This document shows positions 51,896 to 61,059 of a DNA stretch of 64,000 bases, in pieces. The stretch is taken from assembly GCA_902494875.1 (NCBI GenBank), contig CABUUO010000003.1, forward strand, positions 1 through 64,000, in the 5' to 3' direction. A program made the position numbers and the translations under genes. The notes beneath the pieces are model-generated. The model made no database searches and was not told where the DNA came from. It was given only the letters and a program-made list of their open reading frames with translations. Each line of letters starts with the position of its first letter. Position 1 is the stretch's first letter. The DNA is from an uncultured Pseudomonadota bacterium (GTDB taxonomy: Bacteria > Pseudomonadota > Alphaproteobacteria > RF32 > CAG-239).

Positions 51896-52434
51896 GAATA
51901 ATTTCGGGTACATACCGCGGCAAAAAACTTTTGTCGCCGGCCTCGGAGGCGGTTCGTCCGACTTCGGACCGGGCGCGGGAGGCCGTTTTTAACATCTTAT
52001 ATTCCAAGTTGTCCGGCGCCTTGGCCGAATACAGTCTGCTGGACGTTTTTTCCGGCAGCGGAGCTTTTGCTTTGGAAGCCGTTTCCCGCGGAATCAAAAA
52101 AGTGGGAATGATTGATATTGATACGCGTCCTCTGCTGAAAAACACGGCCCTTTTTCCCAAAGAAAAAAACAAAATTTCCGTTATGCGGCTTGATGCCTGC
52201 AATCTTCCGGCCGCTTCGGAAAAATACGATTTGCTGTTTATGGATGCGCCCTACAACCAGGGACTAAGCGAACAGGCTTTGCAGCAGCTGCAACTCAAAG
52301 GCTGGCTGAAACCGGGAGCCTTGTGTATGGTTGAGCTTGAGCGCGGTGAACAGATAACGCTGCCTGACGGTTACGAACAAATCGACGAGCGCCGTTACGG
52401 TCTGGCCAAAGTTCTATTTCTTAAATTGTGCTGA
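51892..52434 (+). CDS. rsmD: 16S rRNA (guanine966-N2)-methyltransferase RsmD
   Basis: A 180-residue methyltransferase. MRIISGTYRGKKLLSP, VRPTSDRAREAVFNIL and VFSGSGAFALEAVSRGIKK fit RsmD. The catalytic (D/N)PPY motif reads DAPY (MDAPYNQGLSEQAL), a substitution of the first Pro. It overlaps the pseudouridine synthase gene by 4 bp. It ends exactly adjacent to the convergent DUF2125-type gene without a terminator. Confidence 0.9.
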   Translation: MRIISGTYRGKKLLSPASEAVRPTSDRAREAVFNILYSKLSGALAEYSLLDVFSGSGAFALEAVSRGIKKVGMIDIDTRPLLKNTALFPKEKNKISVMRLDACNLPAASEKYDLLFMDAPYNQGLSEQALQQLQLKGWLKPGALCMVELERGEQITLPDGYEQIDERRYGLAKVLFLKLC

Positions 52435-53535
52435 TTATTTGCTTTTCCATTTTTTTACGGCGATTTTTTCTATCAGCAGCGCATCTTCCTGAACTGTAAT
52501 CGGCGAGGTTACGGTAAGATGCTCATCTTCGGGATCAGCTTTGTAAGCCTTGTTGCTGAGCAGGATTTTTGCCACGAAAACGCCTTTGCTGTCCAACCAC
52601 TTCTTGTCGTCAAGCTCGTCCAAAAGTTCCAACAGCGCTTTGGATGACGTGTTCAGGCGTACAATCGGTTTCAGGTTGTCGTTTAGGTACAAATCGCCTT
52701 TGGCCACCATAATCAGCGGCAACCAGTTCAGCGTCATATCCCGGATTTCGATGTCTCCGCCGCGAGCCAGCCAGCTGTTCAGCGCCTGCATAAAGCTGTC
52801 TTCGGCTTTGAATTGTCCGATAACATCGCTTTCCAAATAAACGCGGTCTATATTCTGAGACAAAGGATAGTCAAGCAAACCGTTGAGCTTGATGTTTTCG
52901 GCTTCCAGATAAATTTTTAAGAACGGAGAATGGTCGTTGATCTGCTGCGGTGCAATGATTCTCGATGCCAGACTGATTTGAGCAATGTCTGCCCAGCCGC
53001 TGATTTTAATGTTTTCCGCCTGCCAGACAATATTGTTGAGCATCTGTCCGCCGGAAGCTTCGGCGCTGAAATCGTAATTTTCAAACGAGACTCTATGTTC
53101 CTGTCCCGAACCTGAGATGACAAATCCCTGCGGAAACCGGACGCGGAACTTTCCCGCGTTGATAAAGCCGCTACGGATAACCAGTTCCGGAATTTTTACC
53201 GAGAAACCGTCTGTACCGTCCGGTCTGTAAAATGTCAGGTTTTTGAAACGAACCAGATCTCCGGGATAGGCGGGGTTAAATGCCGCTTCGTCATAAGCGG
53301 CGTCCCAGCCGGACTGGTTTAATGATTTTATGGTATAGTTTATGCCGTTTTTAATCTGATGAATGACGGCGCTTCTTTGCAGGTATGAGTTAATGATAAC
53401 CATTCCGCCGATAAAAGCCAGAGCTCCGGCGCCAATCAGCCAGGCGTATTTCTGATACCACTTTGGCCTGGGTTCAGGTTCGGCGTCCCGCAGAGAAAAT
53501 AAATTGGGCATCTGTTCTGAAATCGGTTCCGTCAC
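52435..53535 (-). CDS. DUF2125-like periplasmic protein
   Basis: A 366-residue protein with one N-terminal membrane anchor (about 30-47, YAWLIGAGALAFIGGMVIIN) and a large periplasmic beta-rich domain. Segments such as FKNLTFYRPDGTDGFSVKIPELVIRSG and INTSSKALLEL-like RLNTSSKALLELLDEL recall the DUF2125 family of alphaproteobacteria. Assignment is by overall impression only. It follows plsC by 5 bp on the minus strand. Confidence 0.6.
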   Translation of the reverse strand: MTEPISEQMPNLFSLRDAEPEPRPKWYQKYAWLIGAGALAFIGGMVIINSYLQRSAVIHQIKNGINYTIKSLNQSGWDAAYDEAAFNPAYPGDLVRFKNLTFYRPDGTDGFSVKIPELVIRSGFINAGKFRVRFPQGFVISGSGQEHRVSFENYDFSAEASGGQMLNNIVWQAENIKISGWADIAQISLASRIIAPQQINDHSPFLKIYLEAENIKLNGLLDYPLSQNIDRVYLESDVIGQFKAEDSFMQALNSWLARGGDIEIRDMTLNWLPLIMVAKGDLYLNDNLKPIVRLNTSSKALLELLDELDDKKWLDSKGVFVAKILLSNKAYKADPEDEHLTVTSPITVQEDALLIEKIAVKKWKSK

Positions 53536-53540
53536 GGCCT

Positions 53541-54302
53541 CTAACCCTTTTTGTATTTTTCCAGAATGACTTTAGCCTCGGGATAATTCCTCACGCTTTC
53601 CGCATTAAGCTCGGCGCATTTTGTTTCTATGCGGGATTGGAGTTCTTTCATAAATTCTTTCTTTTCCAACCCCAGCGGCAGCGGTTCCATAAATTCGATG
53701 ATAATTTTGCCCGGATGCCGCAGAAAAGAATTTTTTTCCCAGAACAGGCCGGTGTTTAAAGCCACCGGAACCACCGGAACATTAAGGTTCTGATACAAAA
53801 AGACCAAGCCGGGCTTATATTCGGTCGTCAATCCCGGTTTGGTTCGGGTTCCTTCGGGAAAAATAATGATGGGGCGCCCTTGTTTCATCCTGTCGCGGGC
53901 TTCTTTCAGCAGCTTTTTCAGCGTTGCGCCGCCGGCAGCGCGGTCAACCGCAATCATGCCGTAAAAATGCTGAGCCCAGCCGAAAATGGGAATATATGTG
54001 AGCTCTTTTTTTAAGATGAACGTTGCTTTGGTAATGTATGAAGACAAACAGTATGTCTCAATGGCCGACTGGTGTTTAACCGCGTAAATAACGCCTTCCT
54101 GACGGATGTTTTCCCGGCCGCGGATTTCAATTTTCAAACCGCAGATTTTCAGATAAGAGCAACACAACGGCATCCAGAAATGATTCCACATCGGAATAGT
54201 GGCTTTTCTTGAAAACAAGCCGACGACGGAGCCGAAAACACAGCCGATGCCCAAAGTCGTATAAAACAAAACGTTAAAAATCAGCGAACGCAGATATATC
54301 AT
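53541..54302 (-). CDS. plsC: 1-acyl-sn-glycerol-3-phosphate acyltransferase
   Basis: A 253-residue inner-membrane acyltransferase that makes phosphatidic acid from lysophosphatidic acid. The catalytic motif is HQSAIET (HX4E in place of HX4D, as in related alphaproteobacterial proteins) and the substrate motif IIIFPEGTRTKPGL. A hydrophobic N-terminal segment anchors it. It lies 4 bp after the YdcF-type gene in a minus-strand run ftsE-ftsX-ydcF-plsC. Confidence 0.9.
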   Translation of the reverse strand: MIYLRSLIFNVLFYTTLGIGCVFGSVVGLFSRKATIPMWNHFWMPLCCSYLKICGLKIEIRGRENIRQEGVIYAVKHQSAIETYCLSSYITKATFILKKELTYIPIFGWAQHFYGMIAVDRAAGGATLKKLLKEARDRMKQGRPIIIFPEGTRTKPGLTTEYKPGLVFLYQNLNVPVVPVALNTGLFWEKNSFLRHPGKIIIEFMEPLPLGLEKKEFMKELQSRIETKCAELNAESVRNYPEAKVILEKYKKG

Positions 54303-54306
54303 AGGT

Positions 54307-54882
54307 TCATTCCTTTTTGGTTATTCTTCTGGCCAGCCAGACATATAAAAATTTATTATATTCCGAAGCAATTAAATAGAAGCTTCGCGCACTTTTCCAC
54401 CATTCTTTTGCCACAAAGTCCGAATAAACCGGATGTACGATAATTTTCATGTCCGGATTTTGAAAATAAAATTCCTCAATGCTGCGCGGCATATGATAGT
54501 TTGATGTTACCAGCCGGATGGAATTTATGTTATTTTGCTCCATCCACAACTGGGTTTCGATGGCGTTTTCAATGGTGTTAGTTGATTTTCGGTCCAGAAG
54601 AATGCCTTTGCGACGGGTGAAGGTGACGGCCTGACGTTTGCTGATGGCGTCAAGGGAGGTGTTTTTTTCCACGCCGGAAATAAACAGCTTGTCGGCCAGC
54701 CCTCTGTCCCAGAGTTTGACGGCTTCGCTGATACGGTTGCGTCCGCCGGTGAGGACTACAATGGCATCAGTCTTTGTCGTCTCGTCCGTTTGATAGCTGT
54801 TAATCTTGCCGGCAAAAACGGCAAACCCTGCAAACCAGGCGCATAAAACCAAAAATCCCCCGACTGTCAAAAATTTCTTCAT
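54307..54882 (-). CDS. YdcF-family (DUF218) envelope protein
   Basis: A 191-residue protein with an N-terminal membrane segment (MKKFLTVGGFLVLCAWFAGFAVFAG). The DUF218 core has TDAIVVLTGGRNRISEAVKLWDRGLADKLFISG, STNTIENAIETQLWMEQNNINSIRLVTSNYHMPRS and a final IASEYNKFLY. The family includes ElyC and SanA-type proteins linked to envelope synthesis. It is 2 bp after ftsX. Confidence 0.85.
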   Translation of the reverse strand: MKKFLTVGGFLVLCAWFAGFAVFAGKINSYQTDETTKTDAIVVLTGGRNRISEAVKLWDRGLADKLFISGVEKNTSLDAISKRQAVTFTRRKGILLDRKSTNTIENAIETQLWMEQNNINSIRLVTSNYHMPRSIEEFYFQNPDMKIIVHPVYSDFVAKEWWKSARSFYLIASEYNKFLYVWLARRITKKE

Positions 54883-54884
54883 GG

Positions 54885-55802
54885 CTACATCATTTTTTGT
54901 AAGGTTTTCTTAACGGTATAATAAGCCGTAATCATGGCGATAAACGAAGCCAGCAGCGGCAGGCTTAAAATGACGCCCCAGGCCTCGAAAGAAAGCTTGG
55001 CCTCACTGATGATTCCGCCTTCAATCTGTTGTGCCAGAGAAGCGATGCCGAAAATTGTCGGAATGGCGATGGCCAAACCGATCAGACCGCCTTCCAGAGC
55101 CAGAATAGCTGTGCGTTTGGCATATTGCTGCGCCACATACGTGTCTTTGGCACCCATCAGGTGCAGAATGCCGATGGTATAGCTGTGCAGTCCCAGACTG
55201 GTTTGCGTAGTATAGAATATGGCGCCGGAAGTAATCATGATAACCAGAGCCAAAATGCACATTGCCAGCATTTTCAGCCCGTCGGCAAACTTAATCAGTT
55301 TGTTGAGCCAGAGCTTGTGGTTGTCTATGGAAGCCATCGGCGTTGCCTGTGCAAGCTGCGCCGCCAGCTTGACAAAGTCAACTTCCGCGCCGCGTTTGAC
55401 TTTTACGTCTATAATCCGCGGCATTGGCAGATCTGCGATGTTAATGCCGTCTCCGAGCCAGGGCTGAATCAGTTTTTCAAGCTGACCGTCGTTCAGCGGC
55501 GTGACTTTTTCAATTTCGGGCAGGCTGCCCAGAAATTCCACGGCCTTTTCCTGATGCGCCAACGTTTCGGCCAGGGCCTTGTCGCGGTTGACATGGTTTA
55601 CCGGCATAATCTGCACGGTCAGCGAACCGAGAATGCTTTCGTTCCAGTTTTGGAGCATGATATTGATGGAAAGAACGCCCGACAGAGTCACGGCAAACAA
55701 AAAGACGGCAATGGATATCATAATCTGCAAAAACAAACTGGTGCTGTCGCCTTTCAGAGGCAGTTCCTCATGGCGGGATATAAAGGTTTTCTGGCTAGAC
55801 AT
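54885..55802 (-). CDS. ftsX: Cell division ABC transporter permease FtsX
   Basis: A 305-residue membrane protein: N-terminal helix (about 25-50), an extracytoplasmic domain (VQIMPVNHVNRDKALAETL...), three C-terminal helices and a cytoplasmic loop with LHLMGAKDTYVAQQYAKRTAIL. With FtsE it controls septal peptidoglycan hydrolases. Its ATG lies 8 bp inside ftsE. Confidence 0.92.
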   Translation of the reverse strand: MSSQKTFISRHEELPLKGDSTSLFLQIMISIAVFLFAVTLSGVLSINIMLQNWNESILGSLTVQIMPVNHVNRDKALAETLAHQEKAVEFLGSLPEIEKVTPLNDGQLEKLIQPWLGDGINIADLPMPRIIDVKVKRGAEVDFVKLAAQLAQATPMASIDNHKLWLNKLIKFADGLKMLAMCILALVIMITSGAIFYTTQTSLGLHSYTIGILHLMGAKDTYVAQQYAKRTAILALEGGLIGLAIAIPTIFGIASLAQQIEGGIISEAKLSFEAWGVILSLPLLASFIAMITAYYTVKKTLQKMM

Positions 55803-56520
55803 GGCACCCCCTCATTCCGGAAGCGTCGCAGGGGCCGAAGATTTTGAGCCCTCTGTTCTGCAGATGCAGCCGCGGAAACGCAAAGTCGGTAATCAGCTTT
55901 TCGCTGTGGGTTGCAATCACCACCGTGGTTCCGAGCTTGTTCAGCTCGACAAAGAGTTTCATCAGTTTCGGGGCGATGTCGTTGTCAACGTTGCCGGTCG
56001 GTTCGTCCGCAAGCAGCAGGTCCGGGCGGTTGATAACGGCGCGGGCGATGGCGATTCTCTGTTTTTCGCCGCCGGAGAGCGTCGAAGCCGCGGCCTGAAT
56101 GTGTTTGTCGAGCTCGACCCACTGCAGAATCTCCAGAACTCTTTTGCGCACTTCGCGTTCGTCCATGCCGCAGACCCGGAGCGGCAGGGCGACGTTGTCA
56201 AAGGCGGACAGGTGGTCGATCAGGCGGAAATCCTGAAATACGACACCGATCTTGCGGCGCAGCATGGCCAGAGAATCCCGGTTGGTAAAATTCACGTTTT
56301 TGCCGAACACGCTGACGATTCCCCGGCTGGGCTTCTGAGCCAGATACATCATGGAAAGCAAAGATGTTTTGCCGGCACCGCTTTTTCCGGTTAGAAAGTG
56401 AAAAGACCCTTTTTTCAAAGAGAGCTTGATATCGCTCAGAATTTCCGGCCCCTGTCCGTAGCGGATGCCGACGTTTTGCATCTCGATAATTGAATTTTGG
56501 CTATTGTCGACGTTTAACAA
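55795..56520 (-). CDS. ftsE: Cell division ATP-binding protein FtsE
   Basis: A 241-residue ABC ATPase. Walker A is GKSGAGKTS, the signature STLSGGEKQRIAIARA, Walker B LLLADEPTGNVD and H-loop VIATHSE. FtsEX activates amidases at the septum. The start is uncertain. TTG at 56520 has CAGGAG nine bases upstream and gives a family-typical length. Longer frames back to TTG 56574, and a shorter one at the Met before QNVGIRYG, are possible. Confidence 0.92.
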   Translation of the reverse strand: MLNVDNSQNSIIEMQNVGIRYGQGPEILSDIKLSLKKGSFHFLTGKSGAGKTSLLSMMYLAQKPSRGIVSVFGKNVNFTNRDSLAMLRRKIGVVFQDFRLIDHLSAFDNVALPLRVCGMDEREVRKRVLEILQWVELDKHIQAAASTLSGGEKQRIAIARAVINRPDLLLADEPTGNVDNDIAPKLMKLFVELNKLGTTVVIATHSEKLITDFAFPRLHLQNRGLKIFGPCDASGMRGCHV

Positions 56521-56663
56521 CTGCGTTTGCTCCTGTTTCAAATTTCTGTCCCGTATAATAAAGGATGAGAACAAATAGGTCTACCAAATATTTCATTTAA
56601 TAAAATGGTTTTTTTCTTTGCTTAAATCTGTTTTCTGCCTATATTGCTATACAAGAGGTAATA

Positions 56664-57566
56664 ATGCAGATATATTGTCCTAAATGCAAAACCGGTTATG
56701 AGATTGAGGCCGATGTCGTTCCAGAAAAGGGACGCCGTCTGCGTTGTGCCGTTTGCGGAAAAATATTTAAATGTATGCCCGAAGATCTGATTGACGGTTC
56801 AAAGCTGCGCACGGCCGAATTTACCGAAGAGGAAAAGCTGCGTTTGGACGAAGACGGGCATCTGCAGGATGAAGATGCCGAAGAAACGGCGGTCGAAGCG
56901 GAAAATAAGGCTGTCGACGAACCGGAAACTGACGGAGAAGAGGCCGCGGAAGAAGGTCTGCCCGGCAAGAGTCTGGAAGAACTGGAAGAAGAGGCGCGCG
57001 CGGCCGATTCTGAAAACGTCAAGGATATCTTCAAGCGTCTCTCGGAAGAAACCGAAGCTTTGTTTAAAGCCGAAAGCGAAGAAAAGCCGGCTCAAAAAGC
57101 CTGGAAAGGCGTCATCAAAAATCTGGGTTTGAAAAATCCCCGCAACTACAAATATTACTACTTTGCACTGTTGGTTTTTGTGCTGCTCGGCGCTTATTAT
57201 GCGCGTTATGAAATTGTCCGAGCCTTTCCGAGCATGGAGCCGATATATACGGTGCTGGGCATCAAGTCCCGCGTCACCGGCGAAGGTCTGGAGTTTCAAA
57301 ACGTTACCCGGCGCGAATATGAGGAAGACGCGGTTCGTTATTTGGAGATCAAAGGCTTTATTGTCAATAAGACCAAACGCACGCTGGATATTCCGACGAT
57401 TTATGCCGAGCTTTTGGATAAAGACGCTAAGCTGATTCAAACGCAGAAAGCCGCTTCGGTCATTCCGATTATTACGGCGGACGGCAGGGTTGCTTTCAGC
57501 TTTGTCGTTGATCGTCCCTCAAAACTGACCAAGTATATTTATCTGACTTTCAGCGATGAAAAGTAG
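56664..57566 (+). CDS. Zinc-ribbon (MJ0042-type) membrane protein
   Basis: A 300-residue protein. The N-terminal zinc ribbon is CPKCKTGYEIEADVVPEKGRRLRCAVCGKIFKC, the MJ0042 motif. A very acidic linker (about 50-140) follows, then a membrane segment (about 168-186) and a C-terminal domain resembling DUF3426 (EYEEDAVRYLEIKGFIVNKTKRTLDIPTIYAELLD). Function unknown, possibly sensing in the envelope. AGAGG precedes the ATG. Its end overlaps the convergent ankyrin gene by 17 bp. Confidence 0.82.
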   Translation: MQIYCPKCKTGYEIEADVVPEKGRRLRCAVCGKIFKCMPEDLIDGSKLRTAEFTEEEKLRLDEDGHLQDEDAEETAVEAENKAVDEPETDGEEAAEEGLPGKSLEELEEEARAADSENVKDIFKRLSEETEALFKAESEEKPAQKAWKGVIKNLGLKNPRNYKYYYFALLVFVLLGAYYARYEIVRAFPSMEPIYTVLGIKSRVTGEGLEFQNVTRREYEEDAVRYLEIKGFIVNKTKRTLDIPTIYAELLDKDAKLIQTQKAASVIPIITADGRVAFSFVVDRPSKLTKYIYLTFSDEK

Positions 57567-58593
57567 TCCGTCTGGGTTTCCTTTGCGCGACATATGTTTT
57601 TTCTCCGCTGTTTGAAGTTTCTGCGGAAGGCCGGGCGGTCTTGTGTCGCTGTTTGCCGTCGCCGGCGTCTGTAGTTTCGGCGTTTATTTCGATTGAAGCG
57701 CTGATTTCCTTAAATTCATTGTAGAGCTGGCCTTTGTTGTTGCGTACGGACGTATCCGCGCCAGCCGCTTTCAAAAGTTCAATTGCCTGATTGTTGCCGG
57801 AAAAGTAAGCCCAGAACAGCGCCGTATTTCCACTGTTGTCGCGGATGTTGGGATTTGCGCCCCGCGCCAGAAGCAGTTTCAGCGGTTCGCTGCTGCCGTC
57901 TTGGGGAGCCATGGCTGCGGTCATCAGCGGTGTCGATCCGCTGACGGCCTGGTTAACGTCGGCGCCGTTGTCAATCAAAAGGTTTAATATTTCCATAAGG
58001 TTTGAATCGATTTGCCGCCGCATTGCGCCAAAACCGTCGTCGAGCTGCCGTTCAATCTGCTTTTTCTCCGCATCGGAAACTTCCGCGCAGGGTTTGCAAT
58101 CGCCGTCAATGCAGCAGTTCCCTTCCTTCGCATTGCTCATCATACCGGAGAACATTCCGCCGAAAGCTTGCATTATCTGCAATTGAACCGGCAGCGCCAG
58201 AGCCGCGGTGAGCGGCGTTTGTCCGCAGGCTTCCATATTTACGTCGGCGCCGGCTTCAATTAACATTTTTACCTTTTCTGACGCATGGAGATTCTGGATG
58301 GAAGCAACATCGGGGTTGGCCAGGCTTTGGATTGCGGTGTTGAGCATGCTGCCGCAGTTGTAGTCTTTGTTGACGTCGTGTCCTTCCGCCAATAATTTTT
58401 TTAGGTCTTCGGCGGAACCGGATATGATTGTGTCTTTGATTTTTTGGTTCTTTTCATTCTCCTCAAAATCGTAGACTTTCACCTGAACCGGTTCGCCGTT
58501 GACGGTCGCCTGAATGCCGAAATCCGTTTCCTGAGCCTGAATGTTGCCGCAAAAGAGCGCGGCGGCGGTGCAAAACGGTAAAAGTTTTTTCAT
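57550..58593 (-). CDS. Secreted ankyrin-repeat protein
   Basis: A 347-residue protein with a signal peptide (MKKLLPFCTAAALFCGNIQAQ). At least four ankyrin repeats are visible: VKMLIEAGADVNMEACGQTPLTAAL, LNLLIDNGADVNQAVSGSTPLMTAAM, LKLLLARGANPNIRDNSGNTALFWAY and IELLKAAGADTSVRNNKGQL. A CCIDGDCKPC cluster lies between. The C-terminus is basic and Thr/Ser-rich. ATG at 58593 is preferred over the longer frame because the signal and GGAGC start there. A periplasmic binding role is inferred. Confidence 0.85.
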   Translation of the reverse strand: MKKLLPFCTAAALFCGNIQAQETDFGIQATVNGEPVQVKVYDFEENEKNQKIKDTIISGSAEDLKKLLAEGHDVNKDYNCGSMLNTAIQSLANPDVASIQNLHASEKVKMLIEAGADVNMEACGQTPLTAALALPVQLQIMQAFGGMFSGMMSNAKEGNCCIDGDCKPCAEVSDAEKKQIERQLDDGFGAMRRQIDSNLMEILNLLIDNGADVNQAVSGSTPLMTAAMAPQDGSSEPLKLLLARGANPNIRDNSGNTALFWAYFSGNNQAIELLKAAGADTSVRNNKGQLYNEFKEISASIEINAETTDAGDGKQRHKTARPSAETSNSGEKTYVAQRKPRRTTFHR

Positions 58594-58703
58594 GATAAAG
58601 CTCCGTAACTGCTGTAACCGCATCCAGATTAAAACTTTATGGTTAATAAAAATATAAGTCAGACAGAGGCTTATCAGATTTGTTATCACCTTTTTATTAT
58701 TTT

Positions 58704-58720
58704 TGGCACGCTTTTTGCAT
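58704..58720 (+). promoter_or_regulatory. Sigma-54-type promoter of the flgF operon
   Basis: TGGCAC, five bases, TTGCAT: GG at -24 and GC at -12 match the sigma-54 consensus well. It lies 49 bp before the flgF start. In Caulobacter late flagellar genes use sigma-54 with FlbD, which FliX regulates. Confidence 0.75.
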
Positions 58721-58768
58721 TAACGTTTTGTAAAGAATTTAATTATCCAAACTATTGGGGAGAATATA

Positions 58769-59512
58769 ATGGATAATACCAAGTATATAGCCTTGTCGCG
58801 TCAGATGGCGCTGTGGAAACAGATGGATTTCGTTTCCAACAACATGGCTAACATGAATACGGCCGGTTACAAACAGGACGAGGCTGTTTTCAGCTCTTAT
58901 CTGGTGCGTACGACCAACGGCCGCGAGCTGGCCAAAGATCCGGTTTATTTCACACAGGATTATGCTACGTTCAAGGACTTTACCGAGGGTATGATTGCCG
59001 AAACCGGAAACACTTTTGACGTAGCCATCAAGGGAGAGGGCTTTTTTGCGGTTCAGACCGACGCCGGTGAGCGTTATACACGCAAAGGTCAGTTTACCCT
59101 GAATGCGGACGGCCAGTTGGTAACCAATGAAGGCTATACGGTTTTGTCCGAAAACAATGAGCCTTTTTTCATTGCGCCGGGAGAACAGGAAGTGACCATT
59201 GCCGAAAACGGCGAGGTTTCGACCGAAAACGGCAATCTCGGCCGTTTGAAACTGGTAACTTTTGCCGACAATCAGAAACTTTTGAAAGTCGCCGGCACCA
59301 TGTTTGAAAACACGTCCGGCAACGATATGCTGATCGGCGCCGCGGATGCCCGGATTTTGCAGGGAGCCGTAGAAAAATCAAACGTAAATGCAATCGCGGA
59401 AATGACCAAAATGGTCAATCTGCAGCGTTCTTATGAAATGGTGCAGCAGATGATAGACGAAGAACACGACCGCGTATCCAACACAATCAGTGCTTTTGCC
59501 CAAATGGCATAA
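58769..59512 (+). CDS. flgF: Flagellar basal-body rod protein FlgF
   Basis: A 247-residue proximal rod protein. It begins YIALSRQMALWKQMDFVSNNMANMNTAGYKQDEAVFSSYL, with the FlgBCFG rod signature SNNMANMNTxGYK. The C-terminus AIAEMTKMVNLQRSYEMVQQMIDEEHDRVSNTI is the paired helix. GGGGAG precedes the ATG. It opens the flgF-flgG-flgA-flgH operon behind a sigma-54-type promoter. Confidence 0.96.
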   Translation: MDNTKYIALSRQMALWKQMDFVSNNMANMNTAGYKQDEAVFSSYLVRTTNGRELAKDPVYFTQDYATFKDFTEGMIAETGNTFDVAIKGEGFFAVQTDAGERYTRKGQFTLNADGQLVTNEGYTVLSENNEPFFIAPGEQEVTIAENGEVSTENGNLGRLKLVTFADNQKLLKVAGTMFENTSGNDMLIGAADARILQGAVEKSNVNAIAEMTKMVNLQRSYEMVQQMIDEEHDRVSNTISAFAQMA

Positions 59513-59533
59513 ATTTTATAGGGGAATAAAATT

Positions 59534-60322
59534 ATGAGATCATTAAATATCGGTGCTACCGGAATGCTTGCCCAGCAAACCAACGTTGACGTCATTTCCA
59601 ACAACATCGCCAATATGAACACCACCGCTTATACCAAACGGCGCGCGGAGTTCAATGATTTGATTTATCAAAACATCATCCGTCCCGGCGCCACGTCTAC
59701 TGCCGCTCAGACCATCGTGCCGTCCGGCATTCAGCTTGGTACCGGCGTCCGCACCGCGGCCGTTTACCGCATTACCGACGGCGGCGGCGTCAGCAAAACC
59801 GACAATCCGCTGGATCTGGCCATTCAGGGGCGCGGCTATTTTCAGATTGAGCTGCCGGAAGGCAAAGGCATCGGCTATACCCGTGACGGCGCTTTTCAGC
59901 GCAACGGCGACGGTGTCATCGTCACTCATGACGGCTATATCGTTCAGCCCGAAATCACCATTCCCGAAGATGCGGTTGAAGTTTTTGTAAACGCTTCGGG
60001 CGAAGTCTGGGTCAAACAGGACGGCGAAACCGACGAAGTAAACGTCGGCCAGCTGGAACTGGCGGCTTTTACCAATGAAGCCGGTCTGGAAGCCATCGGC
60101 AACAATATGTTCACCGAAACGGAAGCTTCCGGCGCGCCGATTTTGGACAACCCGGACACCGAAGGTTTCGGTTCCATTTTGCAGGGCTATCTGACCACGT
60201 CCAACGTTAATGCCGTTGCCGAAATTACCGAGCTGGTTTCCGCGCAGAGAGCCTATGAAATGAACTCCAAGATTATCCAGACCTCGGATCAGATGCTTAA
60301 TACGATTACGCAGCTTCGTTAA
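59534..60322 (+). CDS. flgG: Flagellar basal-body distal rod protein FlgG
   Basis: A 262-residue distal rod protein. MRSLNIGATGMLAQQTNVDVISNNIANMNTTAYTKRRAEF is the N-terminal signature and NVNAVAEITELVSAQRAYEMNSKIIQTSDQMLNTI the C-terminal one. Length is the family's usual one. It follows flgF by 21 bp with GGGGAATAAAATT as leader. Confidence 0.97.
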   Translation: MRSLNIGATGMLAQQTNVDVISNNIANMNTTAYTKRRAEFNDLIYQNIIRPGATSTAAQTIVPSGIQLGTGVRTAAVYRITDGGGVSKTDNPLDLAIQGRGYFQIELPEGKGIGYTRDGAFQRNGDGVIVTHDGYIVQPEITIPEDAVEVFVNASGEVWVKQDGETDEVNVGQLELAAFTNEAGLEAIGNNMFTETEASGAPILDNPDTEGFGSILQGYLTTSNVNAVAEITELVSAQRAYEMNSKIIQTSDQMLNTITQLR

Positions 60323-60334
60323 GGATGTAAGTTG

Positions 60335-61042
60335 ATGTTGAAGTTTGTCACCCGGGTTTTGTTCGTTTTGTTTTTGGCCTCGGCAGCAAAAGCGGAAGAA
60401 GCGCCGCTTTATGTCGGCGAAGAAGAGGTCATGTCTGCGGTGCGCAAAGAGTTTGCGGAGCAGGGCGCGGACAGCGAGTTTGAAATAGAAGCTTTCGGCG
60501 GGCAGACTTCTTTCAGCCTTCCCGGCGCCAAAAAGGCCAAGCTTTTGGTTTCAAAGCTCAAATATGACGAAACGCAGAACAAGTTCAGCTGTGCACTGGA
60601 AGTTTTTGCCGATGGCAAAGCGGCAGCCAAAACGCAGATTCAGGGACGTTACTTTCCGCTGAAAGAAGTTTATGTTCCGGCGCGAGTGATAGGCAAGGGC
60701 GAAGTTATCGGGGCAGAAGACCTGAAAGTCATAAAAGTCCGTTCCGGCCGGGTCAAGCCCAATATGGTTACCGAGGCTGAAAAACTGGCGGGAATGGAAG
60801 CCAAACGTTCTCTGAAAGAAGGAAAGTTAATCAGCGAACGGGAAATCGGAGAGGTGGTTTTGATAAAGAAGGGAAATGTCATTACCGCTGTGTATAAAAC
60901 CGGTCAGATGACCATTACGGCTCAGGCCGTGGCATTGGAAGACGGCGCCCGCGGTCAGAAGATTGAGGCGGAAAATTCCAAGAGCCGCAAGAAAGTGTAC
61001 GGCGTGGTCATTGATGCCGATACCATTGAAATTAGTCAATAG
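60335..61042 (+). CDS. flgA: Flagellar P-ring assembly chaperone FlgA
   Basis: A 235-residue secreted protein with signal MLKFVTRVLFVLFLASAAKA. The C-terminal SAF domain contains VYVPARVIGKGEVIGAEDLKVIKVRSGRV, then LAGMEAKRSLKEGKLISEREI and KGNVITAVYKTGQMTITAQAVALEDGARGQKI. FlgA assists P-ring formation in the periplasm. ATG at 60335 is preferred over TTG at 60332, with AAGGA upstream. Confidence 0.92.
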   Translation: MLKFVTRVLFVLFLASAAKAEEAPLYVGEEEVMSAVRKEFAEQGADSEFEIEAFGGQTSFSLPGAKKAKLLVSKLKYDETQNKFSCALEVFADGKAAAKTQIQGRYFPLKEVYVPARVIGKGEVIGAEDLKVIKVRSGRVKPNMVTEAEKLAGMEAKRSLKEGKLISEREIGEVVLIKKGNVITAVYKTGQMTITAQAVALEDGARGQKIEAENSKSRKKVYGVVIDADTIEISQ

Positions 61043-61059
61043 AAGGGGGAACTGTTGAA

